The notes under the pieces: generated by a model
What the model saw: the letters and a program-made list of their open reading frames with translations, nothing else
The model's database searches: none
Told to the model about the DNA's origin: nothing
Shown here: positions 63,901 to 64,000 of the stretch, piece after piece
Layout of the letters: the number at the start of each line of letters is the position of its first letter
How positions within the stretch are numbered: position 1 is the stretch's first letter
Assembly: GCA_930367215.1 (NCBI GenBank)
Contig: OV884059.1
Location: forward strand, 228,779,803-228,843,802
Origin: Pollenia angustigena
Lineage: Eukaryota; Arthropoda; Insecta; Diptera; Polleniidae
Length of the DNA stretch: 64,000 nt
Direction of reading: 5' to 3'
Translations under genes and position numbers: made by a program

Positions 63901-64000
63901 TGGTTCCATTATTTTTAAGCTCTGGGAGGTAAGATTTAACAAATTAGTAATTTGGAATAGTATCAAAATCCCGGGTTTCCGAATTCTGAGTTTCGCATTC

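Overview
This window looks like repeat-dominated nuclear DNA from a higher fly. A calyptrate (blow fly or house fly type) is my guess; the genus cannot be read from the sequence. The evidence is the strong AT bias, the mix of element families (Helentron/DINE-like elements with 150-bp central repeats, a rosa-type DD41D mariner, Jockey-type and endonuclease-RT LINEs, BEL/Pao, hAT and MULE-like elements) and one 66-bp intron-like gap. I find no convincing host gene, no rRNA and no functional tRNA. Every recognisable coding stretch is a decayed transposable-element protein, so this is best read as intergenic DNA or a long intron.

Layout. 0.5-9 kb: an inverted-repeat element holding a Helentron-like (HINE) copy that itself holds a MITE; a Penelope-type GIY-YIG fragment; a decayed endonuclease-RT LINE on the minus strand; and two HINE copies head to head. 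9-20 kb: many miniature inverted-repeat elements (MITEs), a pogo-like element inside a larger inverted-repeat element, hAT remnants, a fourth HINE copy and a hAT MITE. 20-33 kb: LINE and mariner fragments, a decayed insect transposase-like gene with a MITE inside it, and more MITEs. 33.5-39 kb: a Jockey-type LINE whose ORF1 is split by a 1.9-kb hAT element with a perfect 8-bp target duplication, next to a rosa-like mariner. 39-50 kb: a fifth HINE, MITE-in-MITE nests, and a 4-kb inverted-repeat transposon that splits a sixth HINE. 50-59 kb: three hAT-type elements, a tRNA-like SINE, a further HINE family, a BEL/Pao fragment and a LINE tail. 59-62.2 kb: a stack of MULE-like elements with 9-bp target duplications, nested up to four deep.

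The strongest evidence is insertion-site evidence readable directly in the window. There are six 8-bp duplications (hAT-like), eight 3-bp TTA/TAA duplications (PIF/Harbinger-like in size, including one 4-kb element of unknown class), three TA duplications (Tc1/mariner/pogo-like) and two perfect 9-bp duplications (MULE-like). Two insertions into HINE copies can be checked against uninterrupted HINE copies in the same window. The nesting gives a relative chronology. Superfamily names are inferred from termini, duplication length and short protein motifs; no database search was possible.
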